From Desulfobacteraceae bacterium (GTDB taxonomy: Bacteria; Desulfobacterota; DSM-4660; Desulfatiglandales; Desulfatiglandaceae): a stretch of DNA of 33,663 nt. The position numbers and the translations under genes were made by a program. The notes below the pieces were generated by a model. The model was not told the DNA's origin, searched no databases, and saw only the letters and a list, made by a program, of their open reading frames with translations. This document shows positions 15,424 through 24,227 of the stretch, piece by piece (positions within the stretch are counted from its first letter, which is position 1; each line of letters opens with the position of its first letter). The stretch spans positions 1-33,663 of the forward strand of contig DAOUXC010000004.1 of the NCBI GenBank assembly GCA_030666795.1, read 5' to 3'.

Positions 15424-17811
15424 TTATTCGATGCTTGCTATAAGTCTTTTTGTGTCCGGTATCCATTCCGGATCCACTGAGAGGGCGTCAATTCCTGCTT
15501 CGAGAAAGAGAGTCATCAAATGTCTCGATTTTACGAAATTCTGTCCGCCAATGACCACACGGGAACCCGCATCGTGGGCGATGTCAACGGCTTTTTTCAA
15601 TTCGTCCCCGAAATCCGGATCTTCTTTGTTTCTCTCGACAGCGTTTTCGAGCGCCCCTTTCTTGTTGAGAAAGAGATGACGAAGTTTCCGCGCCGGGAAA
15701 AAAATTCCATAAAAACGAGAGCTCAAGGACTTCAGGTCTTTTATGTTGTCAGGAAAATCACACGAAAGATGCAACTTGAAATCTCCCCGGCCACGGGAAA
15801 CCCCTTCTTCATCCAGGATCGCGAGGACTCGATCTGCTTTCTCGACGCTCATGCAGTAGGTAATCATGGCCTCGATATTCTTTAGGCCGAGGACCTCTCG
15901 CGCTCGCCTTAAGGCCCGACACTCAAGAACGAAAGCCTCTTGGAAATGGTCGCTCAGGTATCTTGAGGCACCGCGAAATCCGAATCGAGGATCCTCTTTT
16001 TGCGGTTCGAACCATTTTCCTCCTATTAAGGCCGCATACTCCTCCCCAGGGAAATCGCTTAACCGGACAACAACGGGCGCCGGGTAACGGGATGCGGCGA
16101 TTTCAGCCACAGCTTCTGAAAGCTGATCAACAAAATAGTCCTCCTTTGTCACGAATCCTTTTGTTATGGCTTCTATCTCCTGGATTTCTTCCTCATCCCT
16201 TACTCTCTCGGGATGGCGCAGGGCCATGGGATGGACGCGAATGGTGTGCTTAAAAATAGTATTCAGCCGTACCATCCCGATCCCGTCACAGGGGATCCTC
16301 CACCACTGGTAGGCAGCATCTTCGCTTGCAGCATTCATCAAAACAGAAAGGTCCGTATGGGGAATTTTGTCTAAAGGAATCTGTTTTTCGGTAGATTCCA
16401 AAATGCCGTTGTAAACAAACCCTTCCTCGCCTTCAACGCAAGACAGGGTGATTTCCTGCCCTGTATTCAGAACCTCGGTAGCCTTCAGGGTCCCGACAAT
16501 AGCAGGAATGCCGAGCTCCCGGCTGATAATGGCACTATGAGAGTTTCTTCCGCCAAAATCGTTCACGATTCCTTTGACGTGCTTGCCCCTTATAGCCGTG
16601 ACCCAATGCGTATTTGCAGATTCTGAAACAAGAATGGAGGATTCTCTCAGTTGATTGATTTTCCTGTAGCTCTCTATCAATGAAACGACGCCTGTCTCGA
16701 CCCCGTCCCCCACGCTGATACCATTCAAAAGCGGTTCCTTTTTCACGTTTAGCCGCTTTAAGGTCAGGGATTTTGTTTTGGCGAGGTCTTTCCCCGTTAC
16801 GGGCCGGGCCTGAACAATATATAGCTCGTTATCCATACCGTCTTTTGCCCACTCAATATCCATGGGCCTGCCATAAAGTTTTTCAATCAGGCACGCCCAG
16901 CGCGCCAGACGAATAATCTCTTCGTCTTTTAGGACGAAACGCTCTTTTTCTTCAAGGGGAGTTTCCACGTTGCTTGTCCCTCCATCCTTTCCGGAGGCGA
17001 AGATGCATTTCAGCCCCTTGTCCCCAAGGGCCTTTTCCACAATAGGGACGAGTCGTTCTCCCGCCAAAAGGGGCTTGAAGACCTTGTAGATATCCGGGAC
17101 GACCACACCCTGGACCACATTTTCTCCTAACCCCCAAGAGGCACTTATCAGAACGATGTCCGGGAACCCACTTCTCTTGTCCATCGAGAACATCACGCCT
17201 GCGCTCCCGCTGTCGGCGCGCAGCATTCTCTGAACACCGAGGGAGATAGAAACCTGCATGTGGTCGAACCCCATTTCTTCCCTGTAAATGATCGCTCTCT
17301 CCGAGAAAAGTGAAGCGTAACAACGCACACATGCTTGCATCAATGCTTCTTTTCCTCTCACATTCATAAAGCTTTCGAGCATTCCTGCGAAACTGGCTTG
17401 GGGCAAATCTTCGGCAGTTGCACTGCTCCTGACGGCGACAGCAGGACTATCATCTCCCTGCGATTTGGAAAGATGCTCATGGGCCTTTTCCATTTCTTGG
17501 GCTAATCTCGCTGGAAACCGGGCGGATTTGAAAAGGTGATGAATGGATCTGCTCACTTCCTCGGCAGAAATCCTCTCTTTTCTATAATCTTCGAAAAGCG
17601 ATTGCATCTCTGTTTCCATATTGTTGTTGTGAATGAAATCCTTGTATGCTTGTGCCGTCGTGGCAAATCCCTGTGGAAAGGGTATCTCATGCTGCTTGAG
17701 ATTTCGCATCATGTCACCCAGGGTGGCGTTTTTGGCTCCCACCGTTTCGACATCTTCATGTGCTACATCTTCGAGCCAGCGGATATACTCCTCATTTTTT
17801 TTAAAAAACAT
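15424..17811 (-). CDS. PEP synthase homologue with altered active site
   Basis: 795 residues with the order of PpsA: ATP-binding domain (AVRSSATAEDLPQASFAGM, WGLGENVVQG), phosphohistidine swivel domain (GGRNSHSAIISRELGIPAIVG, H425) and a PEP-utilising TIM barrel (VRLSDF, GFRGASRY kept). The start at 17811 is preferred over 17841 because GGGAG precedes it. Active enzymes interconvert pyruvate + ATP and PEP + AMP + Pi. The C-terminal substrate motifs are changed: the GSNDxTQ loop is FFPARKLRH, the CEIPSN motif is CDFPDN, and the catalytic Cys of CGQ is Gly755 (GGQNF). Phosphotransfer to His may survive while the pyruvate step is probably lost or altered. Confidence 0.85.
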   Translation of the reverse strand: MFFKKNEEYIRWLEDVAHEDVETVGAKNATLGDMMRNLKQHEIPFPQGFATTAQAYKDFIHNNNMETEMQSLFEDYRKERISAEEVSRSIHHLFKSARFPARLAQEMEKAHEHLSKSQGDDSPAVAVRSSATAEDLPQASFAGMLESFMNVRGKEALMQACVRCYASLFSERAIIYREEMGFDHMQVSISLGVQRMLRADSGSAGVMFSMDKRSGFPDIVLISASWGLGENVVQGVVVPDIYKVFKPLLAGERLVPIVEKALGDKGLKCIFASGKDGGTSNVETPLEEKERFVLKDEEIIRLARWACLIEKLYGRPMDIEWAKDGMDNELYIVQARPVTGKDLAKTKSLTLKRLNVKKEPLLNGISVGDGVETGVVSLIESYRKINQLRESSILVSESANTHWVTAIRGKHVKGIVNDFGGRNSHSAIISRELGIPAIVGTLKATEVLNTGQEITLSCVEGEEGFVYNGILESTEKQIPLDKIPHTDLSVLMNAASEDAAYQWWRIPCDGIGMVRLNTIFKHTIRVHPMALRHPERVRDEEEIQEIEAITKGFVTKEDYFVDQLSEAVAEIAASRYPAPVVVRLSDFPGEEYAALIGGKWFEPQKEDPRFGFRGASRYLSDHFQEAFVLECRALRRAREVLGLKNIEAMITYCMSVEKADRVLAILDEEGVSRGRGDFKLHLSCDFPDNIKDLKSLSSRFYGIFFPARKLRHLFLNKKGALENAVERNKEDPDFGDELKKAVDIAHDAGSRVVIGGQNFVKSRHLMTLFLEAGIDALSVDPEWIPDTKRLIASIE

Positions 17812-18198
17812 CGATGTCTCCCTTTCGTTTCTATGGCACATTTCGTTGCCATGGCAGCAAACAAAAAACCCTAAAGGTCACAGCGAGCCGCCAGCCTTGT
17901 GACGAGACGCAGTTTCCTGTCTCTGATCATACCATAAGCCATCCGTTCAGCTGGTGCATAAAACAATGCTGTGTGGTAGGCTAAAAATTTACATAAAAAA
18001 ATTCCCTTAAAATAGACGTTGTGGTAATCCTGAAAATCGAAGGAAGGTATCCCGTGAATCACTCCATTAAATTATCACAAGCAGTGTGGCAAAGCAAATA
18101 GTACATCTGTCCGCAGCAACTTATCCGAAAGTTGCAGGAAGGTGAAAAAGATGAAGAACCGCCGCCGCGAAGCTCAAAACAGAAAGGAAGCCACACAT
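17812..18198. other. Gene-free stretch upstream of the PEP synthase homologue
   Basis: No supportable gene. On + a short open stretch encoding CPQQLIRKLQEGEKDEEPPP (about 18108-18200) ends at a repeat and may be a decayed gene tail, but I cannot assign it. The promoter of the PEP synthase homologue should lie here on the minus strand; no clear one was seen. Confidence 0.3.
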
Positions 18199-18311
18199 GA
18201 AAAGATGGGGACGTTCGTGAAATATTGACATGCTATGACTCTTGGCGCGAACCAATAATAAAGGGGACGTCCTTCAATAATCAAATAACTCAAGATAGAA
18301 TGAAAGAATAG
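18199..18311 (+). repeat. Composite dispersed repeat
   Basis: The GAAAAGATGGGGACGTTCGT module (also at 14797) leads into GGGGACGTCCTTCAATAATC and the CAAGATAGAATGAAAG tail of the HNH-leader type. It is truncated after GAATAGG. Confidence 0.8.
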
Positions 18312-18369
18312 GTGACATTGAGGCAGACAGGATTCAACTAAAGTGTTTACCTAATACGTTAATAAAATA

Positions 18370-18398
18370 TTGACATTTTAACACATCGTGGATATCCT
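18370..18398 (+). promoter_or_regulatory. Sigma-70-like promoter for the HTH–metallopeptidase gene
   Basis: TTGACA (18370-18375) is separated by 17 bases from TATCCT (18393-18398). The start codon at 18514 lies about 110 bases downstream. The -35 is perfect and the -10 matches four of six positions. Confidence 0.5.
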
Positions 18399-18513
18399 TT
18401 TTAAAACCACAAAATTCAAAAAACAATGCAACAGCCAGGCTTTGTTGGTTCGTATGGAGGCCTGGATTGGGCAGGTGTCTCTTCTGTTGAAATCATTGGA
18501 GTGGAGGATACCC

Positions 18514-19635
18514 ATGGGTAGACCTGTTAAAAATGAATATTTACCGGACAGTGTGTCGCCCCCGGGTGAAACACTGTTAGAGACTATTGGAGCACTTGGA
18601 ATGTCTCAGGCTGATTTGGCAGATCGAACAGGGCGTTCCAAGAAAATGATCAATGAAATTATAAAAGGCAAGGCCCCAATAACAGCCCGAATGTCCCTGG
18701 AACTGGAACGGGTTTTAGGGGTGCCGGCATCCTTCTGGAATAATCGGGAGCGTCATTATCGTGAAGCACTGGCCCGGATTGAAGAGCAGGATCGCCTGCA
18801 GACACAGGTAAAATGGCTTGATTCATTTCCGGTCAATGCCATGGTGAAATGGGGATGGATCGAGAAATTTAAAGAGAAGGTTCTTCAGCTTCAAGAGGTC
18901 CTGAGATTCCTTGGCATTGCATCACCGGATCAGTGGTCAACCGTCACTGAGAGTTTAGGTCGTCAAGTGGCCTTTAGAAAGTCAGAGGCATTTGAGGTCG
19001 ATAATTATGCTCTCATTGCCTGGCTTCGTAAAGGGGAACTTGATGCAAAACAAATTCATTGCGAAAGATACGATGAAAACATGTTTCGAGCGACACTCAA
19101 GGCCATTCGGATCTTGACCGTTAAGCCCCCTCAAGTTTTTCAAAAGAAAGTAACTGAAATGTGTTCGGCCTGTGGCGTTGCGGTTGTCTTTGTACCGGAA
19201 TTGCCAAAAACCAGAGTCAGTGGAGCGACCCGCTGGCTGAAACCCAATAAGGCGCTGATTCAATTAAGCCTGCGATACAAATCAGATGATCATTTGTGGT
19301 TTTCTTTTTTCCACGAAGCCGGGCATATTATCAAACACGGAAAAAAAGAAATATTTATTGAAGGGACATCAATGGAAATGGCTGCAAAAAAAGAAGATGA
19401 GGCAAACCGATTTGCGGCGGATTGTCTGATTCCACCTTCAGAGTATAAACGCATGGTTGGAAACAGCCCGTATTCAAAAGCAAAGATTAAAGCATTTGCA
19501 AGACAGCTTGGTATTGCGCCGGGAATTGTGGTGGGGCGTCTTCAGCATGACAAATATTTACCTGTCACACATTGTAATGATTTGAAAAAACGGTTTGAAT
19601 GGGCGCGATCACAAGGGAGTCGGGCACGTCCTTAA
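18514..19635 (+). CDS. HigA-like HTH protein with ImmA/IrrE metallopeptidase
   Basis: 373 residues from ATG 18514, chosen because GGAGTGGAGG lies just before it; the open frame extends to 18388 but without family sequence. The N-terminus is an XRE/HigA-type helix-turn-helix (about 17-75, MSQADLADRTGRSKKMINEI). The C-terminus is an ImmA/IrrE zinc peptidase with HEAGH (H267, E268, H271) and the downstream EANRFAA glutamate (E296). Such fusions regulate toxin–antitoxin or mobile-element genes by cleaving or binding regulators. No intact toxin is next to it; a possible HigB tail overlaps the start. The stop codon lies in a repeat, giving a C-terminal SRARP. Confidence 0.82.
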   Translation: MGRPVKNEYLPDSVSPPGETLLETIGALGMSQADLADRTGRSKKMINEIIKGKAPITARMSLELERVLGVPASFWNNRERHYREALARIEEQDRLQTQVKWLDSFPVNAMVKWGWIEKFKEKVLQLQEVLRFLGIASPDQWSTVTESLGRQVAFRKSEAFEVDNYALIAWLRKGELDAKQIHCERYDENMFRATLKAIRILTVKPPQVFQKKVTEMCSACGVAVVFVPELPKTRVSGATRWLKPNKALIQLSLRYKSDDHLWFSFFHEAGHIIKHGKKEIFIEGTSMEMAAKKEDEANRFAADCLIPPSEYKRMVGNSPYSKAKIKAFARQLGIAPGIVVGRLQHDKYLPVTHCNDLKKRFEWARSQGSRARP

Positions 19636-19766
19636 ATAATTCAATAACTCAGGATGGAATGAAAGAATAGGGGTTGTGTCTTCGCTCTTGACAAACGGCA
19701 TGACGGATATAGATCAAAGAGTTTCAAAAATGGGCGCGCGTATTCGCGGACGAGGCGGCTGTTTTT
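19622..19766 (+). repeat. Dispersed repeat, long HNH-leader type
   Basis: GGGCACGTCCTTAAATAATT and an AACTCAGGATGGAATGAAAG tail run through CTTGACAAACGGCATGACGG to GATCAAAGAG. After that point a further 50 bases match 24090-24138 and read as a peptide (IKEFQ..ARVFADEAAVF) in both places. The copy supplies the stop codon of the preceding gene and runs up to the 3' end of the antiporter gene. Confidence 0.75.
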
Positions 19767-19782
19767 GTAAAAGACACAGGTG

Positions 19783-21387
19783 TCAGGATTCAAAAACGCC
19801 GGCTTTGAGTTTACAGTACTCGGTGTAGGTACACACGTGGTCAGCGAAACCAACGCCGGCATCATCATATAGACCGTAGGCGGCATCGATACCCTCCTGT
19901 TTTAGAATGTCTATTTCATCCTCGTAGCGCACCGATGCAACGATCTGGCCCCGGTAATCTCTACTCTTCATCTGTTGAATCGCGAAAATAACCGCATCGA
20001 GATCACGTAAAGCCAACATGACCACCTGCACCCGGCCTCTTGCAGGATCGACCCGTTCCCAAAAATCACTGTCTTTGGCATCGCCATAAATTACATTTCT
20101 TCCCTGTTTTCGATGCCTCTCCACCGTTTCATTAGAGAAGTCCAGACCGATCACCACATTGCCGTAGCGCCGCCTCATTTCTTTGTATGCACTTGTTCCT
20201 ACGCCCCCCATGCCGAGTATCACAATTTCAGACTCTCCGGTTTCTATGATCTCATCTTCAGGCAGGCGTTTCGCGGTCTCAAAGCGTTTCAGGAATTCTG
20301 AAGCATGCGCGTAAATTTTGTGAGCGGCGGTATTCAACTGCGCCGCCCCTATATACGTTATCGAGAGCGCAATAGCGATGATGACAAGCCAGTCGCTACT
20401 CATCCAGCCGTTTGCCACACCGATGGCTCCAACAATCAGACCGAACTCGCTGTAATTGGCAAGACCAAGCGATGCGAGGATCGATGTCCGCGCACGAAGC
20501 CTGAATCGCGTCAGGATTATGAAAAACAGTGCGAACTTGAACGGCATTGCAAGCGCCAGCAGCAGCGCAATCGATATGCCCATCAGCGACGGTGTGCCTG
20601 AAATGCCGATATTTAAAAAGAATCCAACAAGAAACAGATCTTTAAATCCAAGCAACCTGTCAGCAAGTTCTGTCGCTTTTGGATTATTGGCCAGGAGCAT
20701 GCCAAACACGAGCGCCCCCAGGTCGCCTTTTAAATCGACCATTTCAAAGCTAATATACCCGGCGGTTGTCATCAGTATGCCAAACAGCACCAGAAGCTCT
20801 CCATGACCGCATTGAGCCATTAATCTGGTCAGCAGCGGTCTTACGAGAATAAGCAATACCAGGAGGGCTGCCATCCAGGGAGAAGGGAGTTTTCCGGTAG
20901 AGGCCGATAGAAAGACAACCGCGATAATGTCCTGCATGATCAGGATACCGATTGCCGCGGCAGCATGGCGGGAAGCCATCTCTTTCCTGTTTTCGAGTAC
21001 TTTTACAGCAAAAACTGTACTCGAAAAACTCAGGGTGAACGCTATAAGTATTGCAGTTTGCCAGCTTAGATTTCGAAAAAGAGGCATCTCTGCAACACCA
21101 AGAATCCAGACCCCGAACCCGAAAACCGCAACGGTGATAAGCATGTGGATTGTCGTACCGGCCCATACTTCGGGCCTGGCAAGGGTTTTCAACTTCAGCT
21201 TAAGTCCAATGGTAAAAAGGAGCAGCGTAACTCCGATATCTGCAATTTTTACAAGGAGTTCGCCGCCTTCAACACCGAGTCCGTTAAGGACAAAACCGGC
21301 GACAAGATATCCTACAAGGGGCGGCAGACCAACCCTGCTGGACGCAGCGCCAAATATAAAAGCGGCAACAATCCAAAATGGCTCCAT
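19783..21387 (-). CDS. CPA2 cation:proton antiporter with RCK/TrkA-N domain
   Basis: 534 residues from ATG 21387, preceded by AAGGAGGAG; the open frame begins further out at 21462. About 11-12 hydrophobic helices form a CPA2 (KefB/KefC/YbaL-like) transporter, with characteristic FSSTVFAVKVLE and GLANYSEFGLI segments. From about residue 380 follows a Rossmann NAD(H)-binding RCK domain (VILGMGGVGTSAYKEM, then VIGLDFSN). It probably exchanges K+ or Na+ for protons across the inner membrane, gated by nucleotide. It stands as a single gene convergent with the HTH–peptidase gene. Confidence 0.85.
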   Translation of the reverse strand: MEPFWIVAAFIFGAASSRVGLPPLVGYLVAGFVLNGLGVEGGELLVKIADIGVTLLLFTIGLKLKLKTLARPEVWAGTTIHMLITVAVFGFGVWILGVAEMPLFRNLSWQTAILIAFTLSFSSTVFAVKVLENRKEMASRHAAAAIGILIMQDIIAVVFLSASTGKLPSPWMAALLVLLILVRPLLTRLMAQCGHGELLVLFGILMTTAGYISFEMVDLKGDLGALVFGMLLANNPKATELADRLLGFKDLFLVGFFLNIGISGTPSLMGISIALLLALAMPFKFALFFIILTRFRLRARTSILASLGLANYSEFGLIVGAIGVANGWMSSDWLVIIAIALSITYIGAAQLNTAAHKIYAHASEFLKRFETAKRLPEDEIIETGESEIVILGMGGVGTSAYKEMRRRYGNVVIGLDFSNETVERHRKQGRNVIYGDAKDSDFWERVDPARGRVQVVMLALRDLDAVIFAIQQMKSRDYRGQIVASVRYEDEIDILKQEGIDAAYGLYDDAGVGFADHVCTYTEYCKLKAGVFES

Positions 21388-21638
21388 TGGAACTCCTCCT
21401 TGAATAGTATTTTCTAAAGATTGAAAAGGAACTGATATTGATGCTTTATAAAATCCAAGCACATATCGACAATTCTATGAAAAGGGATCAAGTCTAAGCC
21501 TGACTCTTGCTCGTCCGGTAAGGGGACGGGGAAATATAAAATGGTACATAGCTGTTCATCTTGAATGCTTGCGAATTCGTTTTTATTTTAGGTTATAAAA
21601 CATATGTTATGTATTTTCAAGAACGTGAAAAGATACTT
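21388..21638. other. Intergenic region between divergent antiporter and RAYT
   Basis: Contains the antiporter ribosome site. A degenerate stretch (TCCGGTAAGGGGACGGGGAA, about 21514-21533) has a weak relative at about 24328-24352. No gene is seen. Confidence 0.35.
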
Positions 21639-21673
21639 GTAAAGGGGGACGTCCTTAAATAGTCAAATAACTT
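21639..21673 (+). repeat. Left inverted repeat of RAYT unit
   Basis: GTAAAGGGGGACGTCCTTAA and the AATAACTT tail. The reverse complement is found at 22713-22746 with one indel and two substitutions. The pair bounds a 1.1-kb unit holding the transposase gene. Confidence 0.88.
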
Positions 21674-21706
21674 GACAGAATACTATTGTAAGAGTAATTT
21701 GTGGTC

Positions 21707-22714
21707 ATGCCCAGGACAGCCCGACTCGATAGCCCCGGCCTCTTGCATCATATCATGATAAGGGGAATAGAGCGCCGCAGGATATTTAATGATGATAAAG
21801 ATCGTAAAAACTTTCTTGAACGGCTTTCTATTCTCCTGCCGGAAACCAGGACCCAATGCTATGCATGGGTATTCATGCCTAATCACACCCATTTTCTTTT
21901 CAGAAGTGGTTCCTCAGGCATTTCCACCTTGATGAGAAGACTTTTAACAGGCTATGCGGTATCTTATAACAGAAGGCATAAGCGGCATGGTCAGCTTTTC
22001 CAAAACAGATATAAATCCATCATATGCCAGGAAGACGCATATCTGCAGGAACTGGTCAGGTATATTCATTTGAATCCTCTAAGGGCAAAAGTGGTGGTTG
22101 ATCTGAAGGCCCTTGATAGCTACGCCTATTGTGGGCATAGTGTTTTGATGGGAAAGAAAAAAATAGAATGGCAGGATATTGAATATGTGTTGGGGTATTT
22201 TGGAAAGAGAACCGGAACCGCTCGAAAGAGGTACCGGTCCTATATTGAGGAAGGTATTCCCTTGGGAAGGCGTCCCGAGCTGGTGGGGGGTGGTTTGATC
22301 AGGAGTCTGGGGGGATGGGATGAATTAAAGAAGGTGCGTTTGACAGGACAGGATCGTATCAAGAGTGATCAGCGGATATTAGGAGTGAGCGATTTTGTCC
22401 AGGAAGTTCTTTTTGAATCGGGAGAAAATTTCACACGGAAATATAAATTCAAAAGTCGTGGTTTTAATTTTGAAAAGGTCGTTGATAAAGTATCTTTATT
22501 ATTTAAGTTGGAAAAGGATTACATAATCGGAAAAGGCAGGCAAAAGGACAGGGTCCGGGCCAGGGACCTGGTTTGCTATTGGTCTGCGAATGAACTGGGA
22601 ATCTCTATGGCGGATTTAGCAAAAAGATTTGGACTAACACTTGCGGCAGTGAGTTACGCAGTAAAAAGGGGAGAAGAAACAGCAAAGGAGGGCGGTTACC
22701 TGCTGGATGATTAA
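21707..22714 (+). CDS. REP-associated tyrosine transposase (RAYT)
   Basis: 335 residues from ATG 21707 (a GTG at 21701 is in frame). A Y1/HUH transposase fold is shown by MPNHTHFLF (H60, H62) and the catalytic tyrosine in ELVRYIHLNPLRAK (Y119), with the family N-terminus MPRTARLDSPGLLHHIMIRG. A C-terminal helix-turn-helix-like segment (MADLAKRFGLTLAAVSYAVK) makes it the long type. RAYTs nick single-stranded palindromic repeats and are thought to spread them. Its ends are matching inverted repeats of the family scattered through this window. The stop codon lies in the right repeat. Confidence 0.9.
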   Translation: MPRTARLDSPGLLHHIMIRGIERRRIFNDDKDRKNFLERLSILLPETRTQCYAWVFMPNHTHFLFRSGSSGISTLMRRLLTGYAVSYNRRHKRHGQLFQNRYKSIICQEDAYLQELVRYIHLNPLRAKVVVDLKALDSYAYCGHSVLMGKKKIEWQDIEYVLGYFGKRTGTARKRYRSYIEEGIPLGRRPELVGGGLIRSLGGWDELKKVRLTGQDRIKSDQRILGVSDFVQEVLFESGENFTRKYKFKSRGFNFEKVVDKVSLLFKLEKDYIIGKGRQKDRVRARDLVCYWSANELGISMADLAKRFGLTLAAVSYAVKRGEETAKEGGYLLDD

Positions 22715-22746
22715 GTTATTTGAATATTTAAGGACGTGCCCTTTAC
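22713..22746 (-). repeat. Right inverted repeat of RAYT unit
   Basis: Reverse complement of the repeat at 21639-21673, and the only clear minus-strand copy in the window. The RAYT stop overlaps its first bases, and the methylase relic starts directly after it. Confidence 0.88.
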
Positions 22747-22877
22747 AGAAGCATTTCGAAAAAATTGCCGTGAATCTGGCCTACTACCTGGCCAAATGCC
22801 TCGAAGAATTGCGCCCGGAAGAGGCTGGCGCCGCAAGGGTGCTATGGGAACTGGTCAAGGGCCGACGATTAGGATAA
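22747..22877 (+). pseudogene. 3' tail of a second DUF1156 methyltransferase gene
   Basis: The last 37 codons (22767-22877) match the end of the methylase at 5776-8787: 17 differences in 111 bases, reading AVNLAYYLAKCLEELRPEEA here against AVDLADYLAKRLEELRPEEA, both ending in LVKG-x-RLG and the same TAA. The rest of the gene is absent: the RAYT unit abuts the fragment on its left, and nothing methylase-like lies beyond it. It shows that a second related locus once stood here, ahead of the RhuM gene. Confidence 0.88.
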
Positions 22878-22946
22878 CATGCTTGGCAAGTCGATAAGAT
22901 CCTGAGTATTTTTTGGAGTAGGTTGGGGTGAAGGGGGAGGAATTTG

Positions 22947-23984
22947 ATGAGTCACAATCTTACTGAAAGAACAGAGTTCCTGCTATACCAGACCGATGAT
23001 GGCCATACACGTATTGAGACGCGAATGCAGGATGAGACCGTCTGGCTTTCGCTAAACCAGATGACAGAACTGTTCCAGCGAGATAAATCGGTTATTTCAA
23101 GACATATAGCCAATGTATATAAAGAGGGAGAACTCGACCGTGAGGCAACTGTTGCAAAATTTGCAACAGTTCAGACGGAAGGGAGCCGGGAGGTCTCACG
23201 CGATGTTGAATTTTTCAATCTCGATGTCATCATCTCAGTCGGCTATCGCGTCAAATCCCACCGGGGCACCCAGTTTCGTATCTGGGCTACGCGACGCCTG
23301 CGTGAATACATTATCAAGGGTTTTACCCTGGATGACGAACGACTGAAACAGGCAGGCGAAGGCAATTATTTTGATGAACTGCTGGCGCGGATCCGGGATA
23401 TTCGATCCTCTGAAAAGGTCTTTTGGAGAAAGGTCCTGGATATCTACGCCACCAGTATCGACTATGACCCTGATACAGATCTTTCCCGTGAATTTTTTGC
23501 TGTAGTGCAGAACAAAATGCACTGGGCTGCACATGGTCACACGGCCGCGGAAATTATTGTTGAGCGTGCTGATGCCTCAAAGGAAAAAATGGGGCTGACT
23601 TCATGGACAGGTGACAAGCCGTCAGTTGCTGATGCTGAGATAGCCAAAAACTACCTGCGTGAGCAAGAGCTGAAAATCCTGAACCGGATCGTAATGGCCT
23701 ATCTTGAACTTGCCGAAATACAGGCCCTTAATCAGAACCCCATGTACATGCGTGACTGGATTACAAAACTTGATGATTTTTTAAAACTAAGTCAACGAGA
23801 TATCCTTTCACACGCGGGTAAAGTAAGCCATGACGAGGCAGTTGCCATTGCCAGGGCTGAATATGAAAAATACCGGGAAAAACACCTGAATGACCCTTCA
23901 CCTGTGGAGAAGGATTTTCTGAAAGCTGTAAAGGAAATAAAACGCATTGAGGCCGGAAAGAAAGGGAAAAAGAAGACATCTTGA
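22947..23984 (+). CDS. RhuM-family protein
   Basis: 345 residues from ATG 22947 with a GGGGAGGA site. It matches the virulence RhuM family: N-terminal ETRMQDETVWLSLNQMTELF, then FQRDKSVISRHIANVYKEGEL (DNA-binding-like) and FRIWATRRLREYIIKGFTLDDERLK split over the middle, with a basic tail (KKGKKKTS). The biochemical role is unknown; members often sit within restriction or BREX-type islands. Here it follows the decayed DUF1156 methylase tail by 70 bases, consistent with it having been an accessory gene of that second defence locus. Confidence 0.82.
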   Translation: MSHNLTERTEFLLYQTDDGHTRIETRMQDETVWLSLNQMTELFQRDKSVISRHIANVYKEGELDREATVAKFATVQTEGSREVSRDVEFFNLDVIISVGYRVKSHRGTQFRIWATRRLREYIIKGFTLDDERLKQAGEGNYFDELLARIRDIRSSEKVFWRKVLDIYATSIDYDPDTDLSREFFAVVQNKMHWAAHGHTAAEIIVERADASKEKMGLTSWTGDKPSVADAEIAKNYLREQELKILNRIVMAYLELAEIQALNQNPMYMRDWITKLDDFLKLSQRDILSHAGKVSHDEAVAIARAEYEKYREKHLNDPSPVEKDFLKAVKEIKRIEAGKKGKKKTS

Positions 23985-24031
23985 ATCACGGATATCATTG
24001 ATGTCACTCATATTCAAAAAATGAAAGGCTT

Positions 24032-24061
24032 GGGGACAATCCTTAAATAATCAAATAACTT
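24032..24061 (+). repeat. Dispersed repeat core
   Basis: GGGGACAATCCTTAAATAAT and the AAATAACTT tail, 47 bases after the RhuM stop. Confidence 0.8.
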
Positions 24062-24080
24062 TTAATCAGCCTGCTGAAAA

Positions 24081-24227
24081 ATGGACATAAAAGAGTTTCA
24101 AGAAAGGGCGCTCGTATTCACGGACGAGGCGGCTGTTTTTGAAGTTGTAATGAAGGTAGGGGACATCCCGTTTAAATATCAAAACAAGAATCATTTAACG
24201 GGACATGCTATCGTGACAAATTCTTGA
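24081..24227 (+). pseudogene. Short remnant frame, MDIKEFQ peptide
   Basis: A 48-codon frame starting MDIKEFQERALVFTDEAAVF. The first 20 codons recur in the same reading at 19713-19766 (IKEFQ..ARVFADEAAVF), so both are probably cut-off 5' ends of one unidentified gene carried with the repeats. The remaining codons run into another repeat-like stretch (GGGGACATCCCGTTTAAATA). It lacks a ribosome site and is unlikely to be functional. Confidence 0.4.
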
